A stretch of DNA of 64,000 nucleotides, from assembly GCF_013376175.1 (NCBI RefSeq), contig NZ_JABXXR010000001.1, positions 1 through 64,000 of the forward strand, written 5' to 3'. Positions 62,406 through 64,000 of this stretch are shown one piece after another (the first letter of the stretch is position 1; every line of letters begins with the position of its first letter). The position numbers were made by a program, and so were the translations under genes. This DNA is from Ameyamaea chiangmaiensis. Lineage in GTDB: Bacteria > Pseudomonadota > Alphaproteobacteria > Acetobacterales > Acetobacteraceae. Under the pieces are notes generated by a model. The model saw only the letters and a program-made list of their open reading frames with translations. It was not told the DNA's origin and searched no databases.

Positions 62406-62427
62406 GATATTTCCTGTGTGTTGACAG

Positions 62428-63297
62428 TCAGAGTGAGCCGACGAAGTCCGCGAAAGACTGAGCCGGCGACATGACGGCATTGGCGAGGCCGGCCGTGACG
62501 CCCTCGGCCCCGAGAAAAGTGCGGGCCTGAAACCCGCGTACGTCGCTGGCCCGCAAGCCGCGGTTCCGGGCGACGGTATCGACGAACAGTTCACCCATCG
62601 TGTCGATATCGGCCTGCATGCGACCCAGAGCACCCTTGCTCAGGGCCTCATAGGGCGATCTCTCGGCCTTCAGGTCGCCGTAACGGATCAGCGTGACGGT
62701 GATGCCGTCCTTGTCCATCGCCCGGGTCAGGTCGGCGTGCATGCAGATCACGCCGATCGACCCGGTGCCGCCCGTGCGTGGCACGGTGATGCCATCGCAC
62801 GCCGAGGCCAGAGCGTAAGCCGCGCTGAACGCGTTTTCGTCCAGGACCGCGCGAATGGGCTTCTGACCGCGCACCGAGAACACAAGATCGACCAGATCGA
62901 AGCACCCGGCCACTTCGCCGCCGGGGCTGTCGATGTCGAGCATGATGCCCCGCACCGTGTCGTCGGCCAGGGCGCAGAGCAGGTTGTGCCGGATCCCGTC
63001 ATAGCCGGTCATCCCGGAGAATGGCCGGATGCTGCCCAGCTTCTGCACCAGCGTCCCGGTCACCGGTATCACGGCCACGCCGGCCACCACGTCATAGCCG
63101 ACGTCGCGCGCCGCCGACCCGGGCTCCGCATCGCCTTCATCGTCGGACATGGTCGTTGCCACAGCTCGACCGCTGCTGACGATATGCGCGACGACCAGCC
63201 TGTCGGCGAGAGCCGCGACGATGATCTCCGCTTTCTGTGGGTGGATCGCGACGGGCACGTTGAAGATCTTCTGCGCCAGAAAGGGGAGCCTGCTCAT
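62428..63297 (-). CDS. S49-family head maturation protease (lambda gpC-like)
   Basis: This 289-residue serine peptidase has the SppA-type dyad. The nucleophile is S158 in ENAFSAAYALAS and the general base is K210 in GDLKAERSPYE. IMLDIDSPGGEVAG near 118-131 provides the oxyanion region. It would process scaffold and portal during head maturation. The ATG at 63297 overlaps the portal stop. Confidence 0.88.
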   Translation of the reverse strand: MSRLPFLAQKIFNVPVAIHPQKAEIIVAALADRLVVAHIVSSGRAVATTMSDDEGDAEPGSAARDVGYDVVAGVAVIPVTGTLVQKLGSIRPFSGMTGYDGIRHNLLCALADDTVRGIMLDIDSPGGEVAGCFDLVDLVFSVRGQKPIRAVLDENAFSAAYALASACDGITVPRTGGTGSIGVICMHADLTRAMDKDGITVTLIRYGDLKAERSPYEALSKGALGRMQADIDTMGELFVDTVARNRGLRASDVRGFQARTFLGAEGVTAGLANAVMSPAQSFADFVGSL

Positions 63298-64000
63298 GTT
63301 GCTTCCGGCTCCTTCTGCACATCGTTGGCCGGCACACCCATCGCCCATTCGGGGAATGGAATGCCGCGATCGGTCATCTGCTTCCGCTCGGTTGCGCGCT
63401 GATCGAGGACCTCTTCGTAGTCCAGACCCTGCTCGGCACACTCCCGCTCCAGTGTGCCAAACCCTGCATCCAGACCCATGATGGCACCCTTGCGTTCGGC
63501 GACAGGATCCACCCATCCTCGGGCAGGTCCGATCCACCAGCAGCGGGAGAAAGCTGCGCGGGCATCGAGGAAGTCCGGTGCGTTCCGGGGCAGGGGGACC
63601 CGTTTGCGATCGAACTGTTCTTCGAGGTGGGCGACATAGATCGGCCGTGCCGTGTCCGCCCCGAAGTCCATCCGGCGGCGATACAGGGTTTTCGAGGCCT
63701 CCAGAAAGGATGAGCGTGACGAGGAATAGTTCGTCTGGCTGTAATCCATACTGATCTGCTCGGCAGAGAGCCCCGTTGCTGCGCTGAAATTACGCAGGAA
63801 CGCACGATGAAACTCCGCAAATCCGCTGTAAGGTCGGCTGGCCGAGACCGTCGAGACTTTCTCGCCGGGTGCAAGCGACGGAATGCGGACCCCGTTGATC
63901 GAGATGGGGTTCTGGTCGTGAAATTCCCGACGCAGATTCTGGTAGGCCGACCCTTCTTCACCCCCCATTACGTCATCCGAATCATAGGGGCTTTCGAAGA
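63294..64000 (-). CDS. Portal protein (lambda gpB family), C-terminal part; runs off the right edge
   Basis: About 235 codons are in the window and the frame is open to the edge. Family segments seen are VSASRPYSGFAEFHRAFLRN and the ATGLSAEQISMDYSQTNYSS block, followed by a CWWIGPARGWVDPVAERKG stretch, typical of lambda-type portals. It overlaps the protease start by four bases. The terminase genes are expected to the right. Confidence 0.88.
   Translation of the reverse strand, partial: FESPYDSDDVMGGEEGSAYQNLRREFHDQNPISINGVRIPSLAPGEKVSTVSASRPYSGFAEFHRAFLRNFSAATGLSAEQISMDYSQTNYSSSRSSFLEASKTLYRRRMDFGADTARPIYVAHLEEQFDRKRVPLPRNAPDFLDARAAFSRCWWIGPARGWVDPVAERKGAIMGLDAGFGTLERECAEQGLDYEEVLDQRATERKQMTDRGIPFPEWAMGVPANDVQKEPEAT

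Noticed and set aside
28873-64000. One prophage running from the integrase at 28,873 to the right edge
   Set aside because: The stretch 30.6-38.4 kb holds no phage structural or early genes, and in lambda-type prophages the integrase lies at the other end from the late-gene terminus. The link cannot be shown.

Overview
The window looks like a chromosomal segment of an acetic acid bacterium (Acetobacteraceae, Alphaproteobacteria). The evidence is high G+C coding DNA, an alphaproteobacterial SOS box (GTTC-N7-GTTC), a xylitol/sorbitol-type dehydrogenase next to an exported lactonase, a short-form type II NADH dehydrogenase, and two large Hint_2-domain surface-type proteins of a kind common in this family. 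I cannot assign genus from sequence alone.

Core region, about 1-27,640. It opens with the 5' end of imuA under a LexA box, then divergent ndh and a xylitol dehydrogenase followed by an exported SMP-30-type lactonase. Next come a Hint-domain protein behind an AT-rich promoter region, a CopA copper ATPase behind a CsoR-type operator, ridA, an ALDH7-type dehydrogenase, and a divergent pirin/LysR pair. A complete histidine utilisation locus follows (hutG-hutF leftward; hutI-hutC and hutU-hutH rightward) with matching HutC-like operators before hutI and hutU. It encodes the five-step route: HutH, HutU, HutI, HutF, HutG. A carbohydrate operon ends the region: a decayed DeoR regulator, an RpiB-type isomerase, a ribose-type ABC transporter (binding protein, ATPase, permease) and a DhaK-DhaL fusion kinase. 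By gene content it is a candidate tetrose or tetritol (erythrulose) pathway rather than a ribose pathway.

Island, about 27,650-38,450. Two diverged remnants of the 3' part of umuC flank a broken and an intact tyrosine recombinase. Beyond them lie a 724-residue protein with three phage tail-collar repeats joined to a Hint domain, a divergent winged-helix protein, a CPA1 sodium/proton antiporter, and an 885-residue single-gene candidate defence protein (HsdR_N-like nuclease, P-loop NTPase, S1 domain). DNA here is poorer in G+C, and several short gaps carry a recurring motif.

Prophage, about 38,670 to the right edge, late genes all leftward. Reading from the right edge it has a lambda-like head (portal, S49 protease, acidic scaffold-like protein, gpD, gpE, joining proteins). 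A Mu-like contractile tail follows (gp38, sheath, tube, chaperone with a -1 frameshift at T7, tape measure with lysozyme domain, gp43-gp48). Then come tail fibres and a beta-helix tailspike, a lysis block, and a distal block with a lipoprotein and two papain-fold proteins. The tailspike is followed by a promoterless second copy of its C-terminal half. Between the two copies sits a gene on the opposite strand encoding a HEPN-type RNase candidate.

Most notable for novelty are the nuclease-NTPase-S1 protein, the HEPN gene within a duplicated tailspike locus, and the tail-collar/Hint fusion.
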